64,000 nucleotides of DNA, taken from assembly GCA_015234425.1 (NCBI GenBank), contig JADGNE010000030.1, positions 1-64,000 of the forward strand. The letters run 5' to 3'. The position numbers and the translations under genes were made by a program. Origin of the DNA: Devosia sp. (GTDB lineage Bacteria > Pseudomonadota > Alphaproteobacteria > Rhizobiales > Devosiaceae). This document shows positions 1 through 8,047 of this stretch, in pieces; position 1 is the first letter of the stretch, and every line of letters begins with the position of its first letter. The notes under the pieces were generated by a model. The model saw only the letters and a list, made by a program, of their open reading frames with translations, ran no database searches and was not told the DNA's origin.

Positions 1-707
1 GGATATGCGTGGAGGCCAAGCCTCAGTTACACCACGCAGTGGGGCACGATCCTTTTCAACAAATTTGGCGTGTCGTGCCGACGCAGTGTCCTTCGCTAGA
101 GTCAAAACGTAATGCTGCCCAGTAGCTGATGTGGAAATCGTTCGGGCTCGATCGCCGGGAACGATCATACGATCACTTCGCTCGAAATCTCAGTTACTGC
201 CATTGCCTTTTCGCCTGCCTTGGAAAGGTCCGGTATCCGAGTCAACGACTAAGAGCCGCCCGTCGGCTCTCCACCCCAAATCTGACTAATGCGCGTTAAT
301 TCAAAGGTTGCCGCTGGTCCACACAGTTGGTACACAAGCCATAGCTGATGCGGTTCAAAAGCTGAGGGTTTCTCGCTGTTTTTTGGTGTTGTGTTGGAGT
401 CCCTCTCTCTCCGCCACTTCTCCCCTATCTTTCATGGCAGGTTATTCTGGTGCCAAAGCCAGGATATGTGTTGCGACGTGTCCGTCGGGACTTGTCCTCC
501 ATCTCAGTTTTGCGGGCATCGGGTTATGATATGCCTGATGCGCCAGGCAGCCGTGCGCGCCCAGAAACATGCGAAATCTCGCATTTTCGTCAACTGTTGA
601 CAGTTACCAGTTTAGTTGCATACTGCCTTTGACGTGCTCTGAGAGGGGTGCCGTGTCTGCGAGGAGCAGACGGGCCAGCCGTGCACGAAACAAAGGGAAT
701 TTCGTAA
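1..707. other. Long upstream region without a recognisable gene
   Basis: No convincing gene is seen in these 707 bases, which look less GC-rich than the rest of the window. On the minus strand a frame is open from an ATG at 168 to the window edge (56 codons), and its ATG overlaps the TGA of a short frame ending at 165 (ATGA). This could be the edge of a coupled gene pair, but neither product is recognisable and chance is likely. The last 120 bases hold the operator at 592-605, a candidate -10 at 619-624 and the leader of the binding-protein gene. Confidence 0.4.
592..605. promoter_or_regulatory. Operator AACTGTTGACAGTT upstream of the SBP gene
   Basis: A perfect inverted repeat, AACTGT-TG-ACAGTT, lies about 100 bases before the binding-protein gene at 708. 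The same site recurs at 6317, 11869, 15394 and 20384. It contains TTGACA (597-602), a perfect -35 box, and CATACT follows after 16 bases (619-624), so a bound protein would mask the promoter. The inferred reader is the GntR/FCD regulator at 11199-11867. Confidence 0.8.
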
Positions 708-2213
708 ATGACACATTTTGGGCGAATCCAAGGCCTGGCTGCCGCTGCATTGTTTGGCGCCTCGTCACTGCTGGCGCTGACGGTTGCAGCGACGGCTGCT
801 CCGGAAGAACTCACCATCGCACTCTCGGGTGACATGCCGACGCTCGATCCGAGCAAGGACACCTCCCCGATCGGTCTGAACCTGCGTCTGAACGTGTTCA
901 ACGCCCTGACCGAAATCGGCAGGAACGGCGAAGTCATTCCGCAGATGGCTGAAAGCTGGACCGTCAGCGAAGACCTCGTCGAATGGACCTTCAAGCTTCA
1001 CGAAGGCATCAAGTTCCACGACGGCTCGCTGATGACTTCCGACGACGTTGTCTTCACCACCGAGAAGGTGCTGGCTGACGACACCTCGCCGGTGCGTTCG
1101 TTCCTGCGTCTCGTCAAGACCGTCGAGGCCGTGGACGCGAACACCGTCAAGTTCTCGCTGACACAGCCTTATGCGATGTTTGATCGCCAGATTAAGTATC
1201 TGTACGTCATGTCGCGCGCCTATTACGACAAGGTTGGCGATACCGGCTATGCGACCGCCCCGATCGGCACCGGCCCTTACCGCCTCGCCGAGTGGGTCAA
1301 GGATGACCGCATGGTTCTGGAAGCCTTCCCGGACTATTTCGGCGGCGAGCCGGCCGTCAAGAAGGGCATTTTCCGTCCAATCCCGTCCGATGCAGCCCGC
1401 GCGAACGCCGTGCTGTCGGGTGAGATCGACCTCGTTCCGAGCATTGCGCCATCGCTGATGGACATGGTTGGTGGTAACCCGGATGTGCGCGTTGCCATTG
1501 CACCGGGCTACCGCGTCACCTTCCTCGAAATGAATCCGGATCTGGCACCCTTCGACAATGCAAAGATCCGTCAGGCTGTGGACGTCGCAATCGATCGTCA
1601 GGCGATCGCCGAGCGTCTGATGCGCGGCACCGGCAAGGCAACCGGCAGCCTCATCCCGAGCTCCAATGGCGGCTTTGACGCCTCGCTCGAGCCGACGGCC
1701 TATGATCCGGCCCTCGCCAAGCAGCTGGTTCAGGAATCCGGCTATGATGGCACGCCCATCCCGCTGGACTACCCGAACAACAACTACCCGATGGCCAATG
1801 AAGTGGCGCAGGCCATTGCCGGCTACCTGACCGAGGCCGGTCTGAAGGTCCAGCTCAACCCGATGGAATTCACGGCGTTCTTCCCCGCCTGGGTCCAGAA
1901 CAAGATGAGCCCGATCTACTACTTCGCCTACGGCTCGTCGCAGTTCCACGCCGAGAACATCCTCGCGACCGTGTTCGAATCCGGTGGCCATATCCGCCGC
2001 ATCAATCCGGAGATCGACGTTCTGGTGAAGGCCCAGCGTGAAGAGCTCGACCAGGACAAGAAGAACGAAATGATCTCCCAGATCTGGGAGATCGCTGCCG
2101 AAGAGCGCCAGTTTATCCCGCTGTACGAAATGCAGCAGGTCTATGCGGTCAAGGCCGACATCGACTACACGCCGTTCCCGGATGAGGTCGTTCGCCTCTA
2201 CACCTTCGAGTAG
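708..2213 (+). CDS. ABC transporter substrate-binding protein, family 5 (peptide/opine/nickel type)
   Basis: The 501-residue product has a Sec signal peptide (hydrophobic stretch to about residue 31, ending ATAA-APEE) and the SBP_bac_5 opening, with a DMPTLDPSKD segment followed by the N-terminal lobe ending in the MAESW/W-TFKLHEGIKFHDG motif typical of DppA/OppA-like periplasmic proteins. Length is normal for the family. It would capture a solute in the periplasm for a Dpp-type permease. No permease is adjacent; the matching DppB/C/DF genes are 13 kb away (15501-19290) but carry the same upstream operator, so the two loci probably form one importer. An AAGGGAA stretch precedes the ATG. A strong terminator follows. 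The substrate cannot be read from sequence. Confidence 0.93.
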   Translation: MTHFGRIQGLAAAALFGASSLLALTVAATAAPEELTIALSGDMPTLDPSKDTSPIGLNLRLNVFNALTEIGRNGEVIPQMAESWTVSEDLVEWTFKLHEGIKFHDGSLMTSDDVVFTTEKVLADDTSPVRSFLRLVKTVEAVDANTVKFSLTQPYAMFDRQIKYLYVMSRAYYDKVGDTGYATAPIGTGPYRLAEWVKDDRMVLEAFPDYFGGEPAVKKGIFRPIPSDAARANAVLSGEIDLVPSIAPSLMDMVGGNPDVRVAIAPGYRVTFLEMNPDLAPFDNAKIRQAVDVAIDRQAIAERLMRGTGKATGSLIPSSNGGFDASLEPTAYDPALAKQLVQESGYDGTPIPLDYPNNNYPMANEVAQAIAGYLTEAGLKVQLNPMEFTAFFPAWVQNKMSPIYYFAYGSSQFHAENILATVFESGGHIRRINPEIDVLVKAQREELDQDKKNEMISQIWEIAAEERQFIPLYEMQQVYAVKADIDYTPFPDEVVRLYTFE

Positions 2214-2234
2214 TTCTGCTCGCAGCTGCGTACG

Positions 2235-2265
2235 AATGGGCTGGCCTTGCGCCAGCCCATTTTTA
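2235..2265 (+). terminator. Rho-independent terminator after the SBP gene
   Basis: ATGGGCTGGC (2236-2245) pairs perfectly with GCCAGCCCAT (2251-2260) across a 5-base loop, followed by TTTTTATTT. It lies 23 bases past the stop codon at 2213. Confidence 0.9.
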
Positions 2266-2311
2266 TTTCCGTGGCTTGCGCACTGAGCAGGTGGGGAAGT
2301 CGTTCAGATAC

Positions 2312-2340
2312 AAAAAAGCCCGGCTGAGCCGGGCTTTTTG
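2312..2340 (-). terminator. Terminator (bidirectional) after the minus-strand oxidase operon
   Basis: AAAAAAGCCCGGCT-GA-(G)CCGGGCTTTTT forms a GC stem flanked by A and T runs, so it can work on both strands. Its position 14 bases beyond the stop of the oxidase gene at 2354 makes it mainly the end of the operon running from 6226 down to 2354. It also insulates the plus-strand gene at 708-2213. Confidence 0.88.
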
Positions 2341-2353
2341 ATTTTGGCTGACC

Positions 2354-3931
2354 CTACTGGTAGAGGGTAAAGAGATTGCCGGGGCTCATGATGCCGGCCG
2401 GGTCGAACTCTTTTTTGAGCGTTTCGTAGAGAGCGCGCACCGCAGGCGTACGGGTCTCCATGAAGGGGTATTTGCGGCCGATCTGCATATGCACGCCGCC
2501 CAGCTCGCGCCATTCGGCAAGAATGTCCTTGGTCAGCACTTTGAGGCGCTCGCGCGATTTCGGATTGTCGGGGCGCTTGCGCAGGGCTGCCTTCTGGGCG
2601 TCGCTCATAAAGCTCAGGTGCAGCGGCAGGGGCGCGTCTGACCAGCGGATGAGAGTTTCCACACCCACGCCGGACGGGCCGTGTGTCGACAGCAGGTAGC
2701 CATGGGAAATGCCATGGGCCTTGAGGTCTTCCGCATCGCGCTGGAAAATGGCCTCGGTGCGATTGAAGCACTCGCCGCCGAGCGAATTGGGCACGACCGT
2801 GTGCAGCCAGGCCATGCGCTTGCCGGAGGGCGTCAGCAGGCCAGACATGGGCGGGAAGGGCATGTTGCGCATGACGCGCGGAATGGAGGCGGGGATTTCC
2901 CGCCCACCTGCATCGCGTGCGATGGCGCGGACACGCCGGGCGCGCCGATTGGCGTCGTGCTGGTCGCCGCCTTCAACGACCGTATTCATCAGGTAGCCGA
3001 TCTTCTTGGCAAAGCGGCGGCCATGCAGCGCGATCAGGCCCGCATCGCGGACGCCGGCGGTGAGGCTGGAGGCGCCCTTGACCACTTCGAGAGCGATCTT
3101 GATATCGGCGATCAGGCCTTCGCTGGCCATGCGGGACTGGGCTGAGAATGGGTCCATGCCCTGGCATTCGGTCGCCAGCATTTCGGCGCCGATCTGGCCC
3201 ATGGCGCCCATCTGGGCTGCCGGATCATCGAAGGAGAAGCTGACATAGGCCTCGCCTTTGGAGGCCGGGATGAGCTGCAGCGTAATCTCGGTCTTGACGC
3301 CGAAGGCGCCGCAATCACCGAGGAACATGCCGGTGATGTCGGGGCCGTAATTGCGGAAGAAGGGGCCAGTGTTCTCGCCACCTGCCGATCCTGTGACAAC
3401 CACCTCGCCGGTGCCCGTCACAACCCGCAGGCCAATCACTGTTTCCGCGGAGCTGCCGCGCGAGGCCGAGCCAAAGAATTTTGCGCCTTGCGACACCGAG
3501 GCGCCGACAGTGGCGTGGCGGCCGGAGAACGTGCCCCAGAAGGGTGTCGTCAGTCCCAGTGGCCGGAGCGCATCGCGCAGGGCGGACCAAGTGACGCCGG
3601 GCTGCACTGTGACATAGCGGTCTGTCGCGTTGAGCTCGATGATGGCATCGAGCCCCGACATGTCGATGAGCGCGCATCCCGGCCGGTTCGGCAGATAACC
3701 CGAGCTGTAGGAGAGCCCCCCGCCCCTGACATAGAGACCGACGCCGAAACCCTGCGCGGCACTGACCAGCTGCATGACGTCATTCTCGTCGCGGGGACGG
3801 AAGACGGCTTCGAGTGTGTTCGGGGCATTATAGAAGACGTCGGTGGCGTATAGCGCGAGGTCCTCTGTGATGGCCGGGATGTCCGATACGCTTGAGATCA
3901 AGCGTGCCAGTGCGTCAGATGTGGTGCTCAC
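2354..3931 (-). CDS. FAD-binding (PCMH-type) oxidoreductase
   Basis: The 525-residue product is a GlcD/vanillyl-alcohol-oxidase-type flavoprotein. The N-terminal FAD-binding domain has the PP-loop segment VRGGGLSYSSG at about residue 70, then VTVQPGVTW and GATVGASVSQGA-like stretches. The C-terminal half matches the substrate-binding FAD-oxidase_C fold ending in DPAGIMSPGNLF, the usual flavin-contact tail. Such enzymes oxidise hydroxy acids, phenols or lactones in the cytoplasm. The start is GTG. The gene is last in a three-gene operon after the lyase (5363) and hydantoinase-like (3943) genes, 11 bases from the latter. No His-linked flavin attachment motif is obvious, so the cofactor may be non-covalent. 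Substrate unknown. Confidence 0.88.
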   Translation of the reverse strand: MSTTSDALARLISSVSDIPAITEDLALYATDVFYNAPNTLEAVFRPRDENDVMQLVSAAQGFGVGLYVRGGGLSYSSGYLPNRPGCALIDMSGLDAIIELNATDRYVTVQPGVTWSALRDALRPLGLTTPFWGTFSGRHATVGASVSQGAKFFGSASRGSSAETVIGLRVVTGTGEVVVTGSAGGENTGPFFRNYGPDITGMFLGDCGAFGVKTEITLQLIPASKGEAYVSFSFDDPAAQMGAMGQIGAEMLATECQGMDPFSAQSRMASEGLIADIKIALEVVKGASSLTAGVRDAGLIALHGRRFAKKIGYLMNTVVEGGDQHDANRRARRVRAIARDAGGREIPASIPRVMRNMPFPPMSGLLTPSGKRMAWLHTVVPNSLGGECFNRTEAIFQRDAEDLKAHGISHGYLLSTHGPSGVGVETLIRWSDAPLPLHLSFMSDAQKAALRKRPDNPKSRERLKVLTKDILAEWRELGGVHMQIGRKYPFMETRTPAVRALYETLKKEFDPAGIMSPGNLFTLYQ

Positions 3932-3942
3932 GGGCAGTATTC

Positions 3943-5331
3943 CTAGGCGTTGAGGCTACGGCGCAGGTAGCGCCCATGTCCGGCTGTGGTCTCGACCATC
4001 TGGCCGTTGCGGTAGACTTCAACACCGCGAACGAGCGTGTTGGTGACGCGCCCAGTGAATTCGCGTCCTTCGTAGATGCTGTATCCAGCGTTGCTCTTCA
4101 CGTCGTCCTTCTGCAACGTGTAGGTCGCGTCGAGGTCTACCAGCACGATGTCGGCGTCAAAGCCGGGCGACAGGGCGCCCTTGCGACCCCAGAGGCCCAT
4201 GGCCTTGGCCGGCTTTTCGCTGACCAGCGAGACGATACGTTTGATGGAGACGCCACGGCGGTGGTGTCCCTCGGTCAGCATGACGGGCAGGATGGTTTCG
4301 ACACCCGGGCAGCCGGGCGAGGCCTTCCAGACGCCGCCGTCCTTGCCGGCAATGCCGCGGTGGACGTGATCGGATGCGATCGTGTCGATTGCGCCGGATT
4401 CGATACCGCGCCAGAGAGCGTCGCAATCGGCCGCTTCGCGCAGCGGTGGGTTGATCTTGCCGACCGTGCCGCCTTCCCAGGTGATGTCGTGGGTCAGGTA
4501 GTGCGGGCAGGTTTCGATGGTGATGTCGACACCCTCATTGCGCGCGGCAATGGCCGCATCGAGGGCTTCGCCCGACGAGGTATGCACCATGTAGATCGGC
4601 GCGCCGGCTGCACGTGCGAGACGGGCCGACCGCTGGATGGCGTCTGCTTCCACAAACGGTGGGCGCGATTCGTTCCAGGACGCGAGGCCATTGGTGCCCT
4701 CCGGGTCCTTGGCCATGACCTGATCGCGCAGAAAATGGACGACTTCGATGTTTTCCGGATGCGGGCAGACGAGGCCACCGTGCGCGGCGCAGGCCTGGGC
4801 AAGGCGGAAGAGGAACGCGTCATCGATATCGGGCAGGCCGAGGCGTTGGCCCTCGCCGCCACGATTGTTCATGAAAATCTTGAAGCTGGGGACGCCATAA
4901 TCGGCGATATAGGCCGGGATCTGCGCCAGCTGCTCTTCGGTGGAAATGATCAGGTGGTAGCCGAAATCGATGTGGCTGCCCGCTTCCGTGACCGTCCGGA
5001 TTTCGTCGAAGATCTCCGAATGTTCCTTGGCCGAAAGAATGTAGGGGATGATGGTCGTCACCCCGCCGCTGGCGGCGGCAGAGGTTTCGCTCGCAGCGTC
5101 TGCGGCTTCGCGCGGGAACGAGATGTCGTTGCCATGCCCGAGATGCACGTGGACGTCGAGCGCGCCCGGCAGCACGAGACGGCCGGTGGCATCGAGGCGA
5201 TCGCGCGCCTCGGCATCGCCGCCGGGCTGAAGGATTGCGGCCACGCGACCATCGCTCACGGCGATGTCGAGCAGGGCGGGAGGCTGGCCAGGCAAGGCGA
5301 CCATGCCGCCATGAATAATCAAATCATACAT
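3943..5331 (-). CDS. Dihydropyrimidinase/hydantoinase-like amidohydrolase
   Basis: The 462-residue protein belongs to the cyclic-amidase branch of the amidohydrolase superfamily (dihydropyrimidinase, allantoinase, D-hydantoinase). It has the metal motif HVH (His61, His63), a lysine in SFKIF at 151 that fits the carboxylated metal bridge, and further ligands His191 (CPHPE), His250 (MVHTSS) and Asp321 (ASDHVH). These enzymes hydrolyse cyclic amides or imides. The start at 5331 is chosen because AGGAG precedes this ATG by about 7 bases and the product begins MYDLIIHGG as is typical. It lies between a PEP-mutase-type lyase (31-base gap) and an FAD oxidase, so it probably opens a nitrogen-containing ring or linear amide in this pathway. 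The exact substrate is not determinable. Confidence 0.9.
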   Translation of the reverse strand: MYDLIIHGGMVALPGQPPALLDIAVSDGRVAAILQPGGDAEARDRLDATGRLVLPGALDVHVHLGHGNDISFPREAADAASETSAAASGGVTTIIPYILSAKEHSEIFDEIRTVTEAGSHIDFGYHLIISTEEQLAQIPAYIADYGVPSFKIFMNNRGGEGQRLGLPDIDDAFLFRLAQACAAHGGLVCPHPENIEVVHFLRDQVMAKDPEGTNGLASWNESRPPFVEADAIQRSARLARAAGAPIYMVHTSSGEALDAAIAARNEGVDITIETCPHYLTHDITWEGGTVGKINPPLREAADCDALWRGIESGAIDTIASDHVHRGIAGKDGGVWKASPGCPGVETILPVMLTEGHHRRGVSIKRIVSLVSEKPAKAMGLWGRKGALSPGFDADIVLVDLDATYTLQKDDVKSNAGYSIYEGREFTGRVTNTLVRGVEVYRNGQMVETTAGHGRYLRRSLNA

Positions 5332-5362
5332 GTGTCTCTCCTTAACTGGCCACTGCCTGCGC

Positions 5363-6226
5363 TTAGGTGTAGCGCTTTTCCATTGCGTCAAAATCGCCCT
5401 TGCGGACAGCGTTCTGGCGCATTTCAAAGCTCGCGAGCTGGCCCTTTACGGTTTCCAGCGATCCGGTCTTGAGCAGTTCGCCCAGCACATTGTGCACGGA
5501 CAGGAGTGCAGCCTGCAGCGCGGCATTGGCGTAGAGCCCCGCGCCGAAGCCGAATTCCTTCAGCTTGGCCTGATCCATTGGCGGGGTCTTGCCGCCGAAG
5601 ACGTAGTTGAAGATCTGCGGGACGGCGAGTTCGCGGGCAACGCGCGCGATGTCCTCGAGGTTTTCAGGGGCCTCGACAAAGGTCACGTCGGCGCCTGCCT
5701 CGATATAGCGATGGGCGCGCTCGAGCGCGTCCTCGATGCCATTGACGGCGATCGCATCGGTGCGGGCGATGATCTGGAAGTCGCCGTCCTGACGGGAGTC
5801 AGCGGCGGCCTTGATCTTCTGGACCATTTCATCGGTCGGGATAACGGCCTTGCCGGAGAAGTGGCCGCATTTCTTGGGGAAGTTCTGGTCTTCGAGCTGG
5901 ATGCCTGCAGCGCCGGCGCGCTCATAAGTGCGCACGGTCCGGTAGGTGTTGACCGGGTTTCCGAAGCCTGTGTCGCCGTCGACGAGGAGGGGGATGTTTA
6001 CAGTATCAGCGATGACCGCGATATGCTGGGCCATCTCCGACATGGTGATGAGGCCCACGTCCGGCACGCCGAGATACATATTGGTAACGCCGGCACCGGT
6101 AATATAAGCGCATTCATAACCCAACTCTTGGATTACGTTGGCGAAAAGCGCATTTGGCGCTCCCGGCATCAGCACGGCTTCTCGGCGAGCCAATATGCTT
6201 TTAAGCCGTGTCGCTGGTTTGGTCAC
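5363..6226 (-). CDS. Isocitrate lyase/PEP mutase family lyase
   Basis: The 287-residue protein carries the family signature KKCGH (residues 118-122), whose Cys is the catalytic acid in C-C bond-cleaving members, and the metal-binding DGDTGFGN (83-90). Members include 2-methylisocitrate lyase, 2,3-dimethylmalate lyase, oxaloacetate hydrolase and carboxyphosphonoenolpyruvate mutase; with the Cys present, a lyase acting on a 2-hydroxy-dicarboxylate is most likely. The GTG at 6226 is preferred over a longer frame to 6400 because AAGGAG lies 6 bases before it, the product then matches family length, and the longer form would run across the operator. First gene of the operon 6226-2354, divergent from the hydrolase at 6378. 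Confidence 0.88.
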   Translation of the reverse strand: MTKPATRLKSILARREAVLMPGAPNALFANVIQELGYECAYITGAGVTNMYLGVPDVGLITMSEMAQHIAVIADTVNIPLLVDGDTGFGNPVNTYRTVRTYERAGAAGIQLEDQNFPKKCGHFSGKAVIPTDEMVQKIKAAADSRQDGDFQIIARTDAIAVNGIEDALERAHRYIEAGADVTFVEAPENLEDIARVARELAVPQIFNYVFGGKTPPMDQAKLKEFGFGAGLYANAALQAALLSVHNVLGELLKTGSLETVKGQLASFEMRQNAVRKGDFDAMEKRYT

Positions 6227-6316
6227 GCTTGTCTCCTTGCGTCCGCACGACGCGCCATTCCCACAACGGCGCACCATCTTAGATATGACTAGACACAATC
6301 TCTGACGTATGTTGTA

Positions 6317-6330
6317 AACTGTCAACAGTT
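6317..6330. promoter_or_regulatory. Operator AACTGTCAACAGTT in divergent promoter region
   Basis: This is the reverse complement of the 592 site: a perfect 14-bp palindrome with a 2-base centre. It sits in the 151-base gap between the divergent lyase operon (start 6226) and the hydrolase/CoA-ligase operon (start 6378). One bound regulator could therefore control both directions. Confidence 0.82.
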
Positions 6331-6377
6331 GATGACGCATGACGTCCTTTCTGGGGCGATTGCCGGAGGAATAGCGC

Positions 6378-8027
6378 ATGACTGTGTCAGGGATGCACAC
6401 GCAGCCACCAGCATCTGCCGCCTTGCGAGGTTTCGTGACGGTCGATGGCTGTCGGCTCCATTATATCCGCCAAGGGCAGGGTCCGGCGGTTGTCATGCTG
6501 CATGCCAGCCCCTGTTCTGCAAAGGTCATGTCGGACCTGCAGGCGCGTTGGGGTGCAGAATTCACCACGATCGCCTTTGATCTTCCGGGATTTGGTCTGT
6601 CGCAGTCGCCAGATGGGGTGATTACGATCCCTGTGCTCGCCGAAATGATCGTTGGCGGTATGCGCGCCCTCGGGATCGAGCAGGCTGCTCTTTATGGCCG
6701 GCATACCGGCGCCAGCGTCTGCCTCGATATAGCGCTGAACCATCCCGGGATGGTTTCGATGCTGCTGACCGATGGTCTCCCGATCTTTGCCGCGCCCTAT
6801 ACCGAAGAGCGTCTCGCCCAATATCTGCCGCCGATCGAGTCGCGCTGGGATGGCGGGCATCTGACCTGGGCCTATTTCCGCTACCGGGAACAGCACATGT
6901 TCTGGCCGTGGGATTATTCGGTGATTGCGCACCGCGCCGATGCTGATCTCCCGGATGTACAGTTCCTGCATCGCGGTGCGGTGGAGCTGCTCGAAGCCGC
7001 AGAAACCTACGCGCAGACCTATCAGGCTGCCTTCCGCTACGAAACCTTGCCGCTGGTCGACAAGGTTGAGGTGCCGGTGTTCTGGGGCAATCGCCCCGGA
7101 GACAGCCAGTTCAAGACCATTCCGCGCTATCCTGCCGGCGCGCCCATCCATGTCGTGGACCGGGATCCCGAAATTGCGCTGGAGGAAGAGCTTGCGTTGC
7201 TCCGCCTCCATCCTGCAGTCGGCGACGTCCCGCAGTTCCAGTCCGGTTTTGCAGCGTCGAGCCTGCCGATGCGGCTTGAGGACTATATTGAGACGCGCCA
7301 CGGATGTGTGCGTGCCATTGGCATTGGCCTGCAGCACGGCGGCGTCCCGCTGATTTACCTGCACGACCTTCCCGGTGGCATTGATCTGCACCTCGAGGAG
7401 ATCGAACTTCTGGCGCAAAATCGCCCTGTGCTCGCGTTCGAGCTGGCCGGAAACGGCGAGTCTTATGTGTCGAGCGCGCCGGGCAATGCGCTGTGGCTGG
7501 ATCAGATCGATGATGTGATTGCCCAGCTCGGGTGGGCAAGGGTCGAGCTCTTTGCGCATGGAACCTCCGCGGGTCTGGCGCTCGACTACGCCCTCAAGCA
7601 TCCAGCCAATGTCGCCGGGGTCATCCTGCGCTCTCCGCCGATCCTGAGTGCTGAGGAGCGTGCGTTGTTCCGCACAGGCTATGCTCCTGACATCACCCCG
7701 AGTGAGGATGGCGGTTATCTCCTGCGGCTCTGGCACCATTTGCGCGATCAGGAATTGTGGTACCCGCATTTCCGCAGGGATCATGCGTCCCGCCGTACTA
7801 CCCCGCCGCGGATTGATCCGGCATGGCTCACGCGTCGGGCAGTGACCCTCCTCAAACAGCCTGAGCACTATGCGCCGATCTGGCAGGCTGTATTCGACCA
7901 GGACGTTGCTGCGGCGCTCGGCGCGGTCACGGTCCCCGTGCATGTGATCGTTGATCCAAGCGACATTTTTGCTGGCACCTCAGCCAGCCATGCCAGCGGG
8001 TCTACGCCCGCGGCGATTTCGGAATAG
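6378..8027 (+). CDS. Tandem double alpha/beta hydrolase
   Basis: The 549-residue protein is two alpha/beta hydrolase domains in one chain, roughly residues 15-270 and 295-549. Each domain starts with a strand and oxyanion-type loop (VVMLHASP; LIYLHDLPGG). The C-terminal domain has a normal nucleophile elbow GTSAG. The N-terminal elbow reads GRHTG, with His where Ser, Cys or Asp is expected, so this half may be inactive or use other chemistry. The C-terminal domain has the acid loop (VIVDPSD) but ends only about 22 residues later, where the catalytic His is usually further on. GGAGG precedes the ATG by 8 bases. First gene of the operon to 11101 or beyond, 20 bases before the CoA ligase. It could hydrolyse an ester, lactone or C-C bond of the pathway intermediate. 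Confidence 0.85.
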   Translation: MTVSGMHTQPPASAALRGFVTVDGCRLHYIRQGQGPAVVMLHASPCSAKVMSDLQARWGAEFTTIAFDLPGFGLSQSPDGVITIPVLAEMIVGGMRALGIEQAALYGRHTGASVCLDIALNHPGMVSMLLTDGLPIFAAPYTEERLAQYLPPIESRWDGGHLTWAYFRYREQHMFWPWDYSVIAHRADADLPDVQFLHRGAVELLEAAETYAQTYQAAFRYETLPLVDKVEVPVFWGNRPGDSQFKTIPRYPAGAPIHVVDRDPEIALEEELALLRLHPAVGDVPQFQSGFAASSLPMRLEDYIETRHGCVRAIGIGLQHGGVPLIYLHDLPGGIDLHLEEIELLAQNRPVLAFELAGNGESYVSSAPGNALWLDQIDDVIAQLGWARVELFAHGTSAGLALDYALKHPANVAGVILRSPPILSAEERALFRTGYAPDITPSEDGGYLLRLWHHLRDQELWYPHFRRDHASRRTTPPRIDPAWLTRRAVTLLKQPEHYAPIWQAVFDQDVAAALGAVTVPVHVIVDPSDIFAGTSASHASGSTPAAISE

Positions 8028-8047
8028 AACTTTCATCGGAGAATATC

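Noticed and set aside
765..1991. 408-codon open frame antisense to the SBP gene
   Set aside because: It is a shadow frame in GC-rich coding DNA; the plus strand has a signal peptide, family motifs, operator and terminator.
3892..5472. 526-codon plus-strand frame over the hydantoinase-like gene
   Set aside because: All metal ligands of the minus-strand amidohydrolase are in place, so this frame is not a gene.
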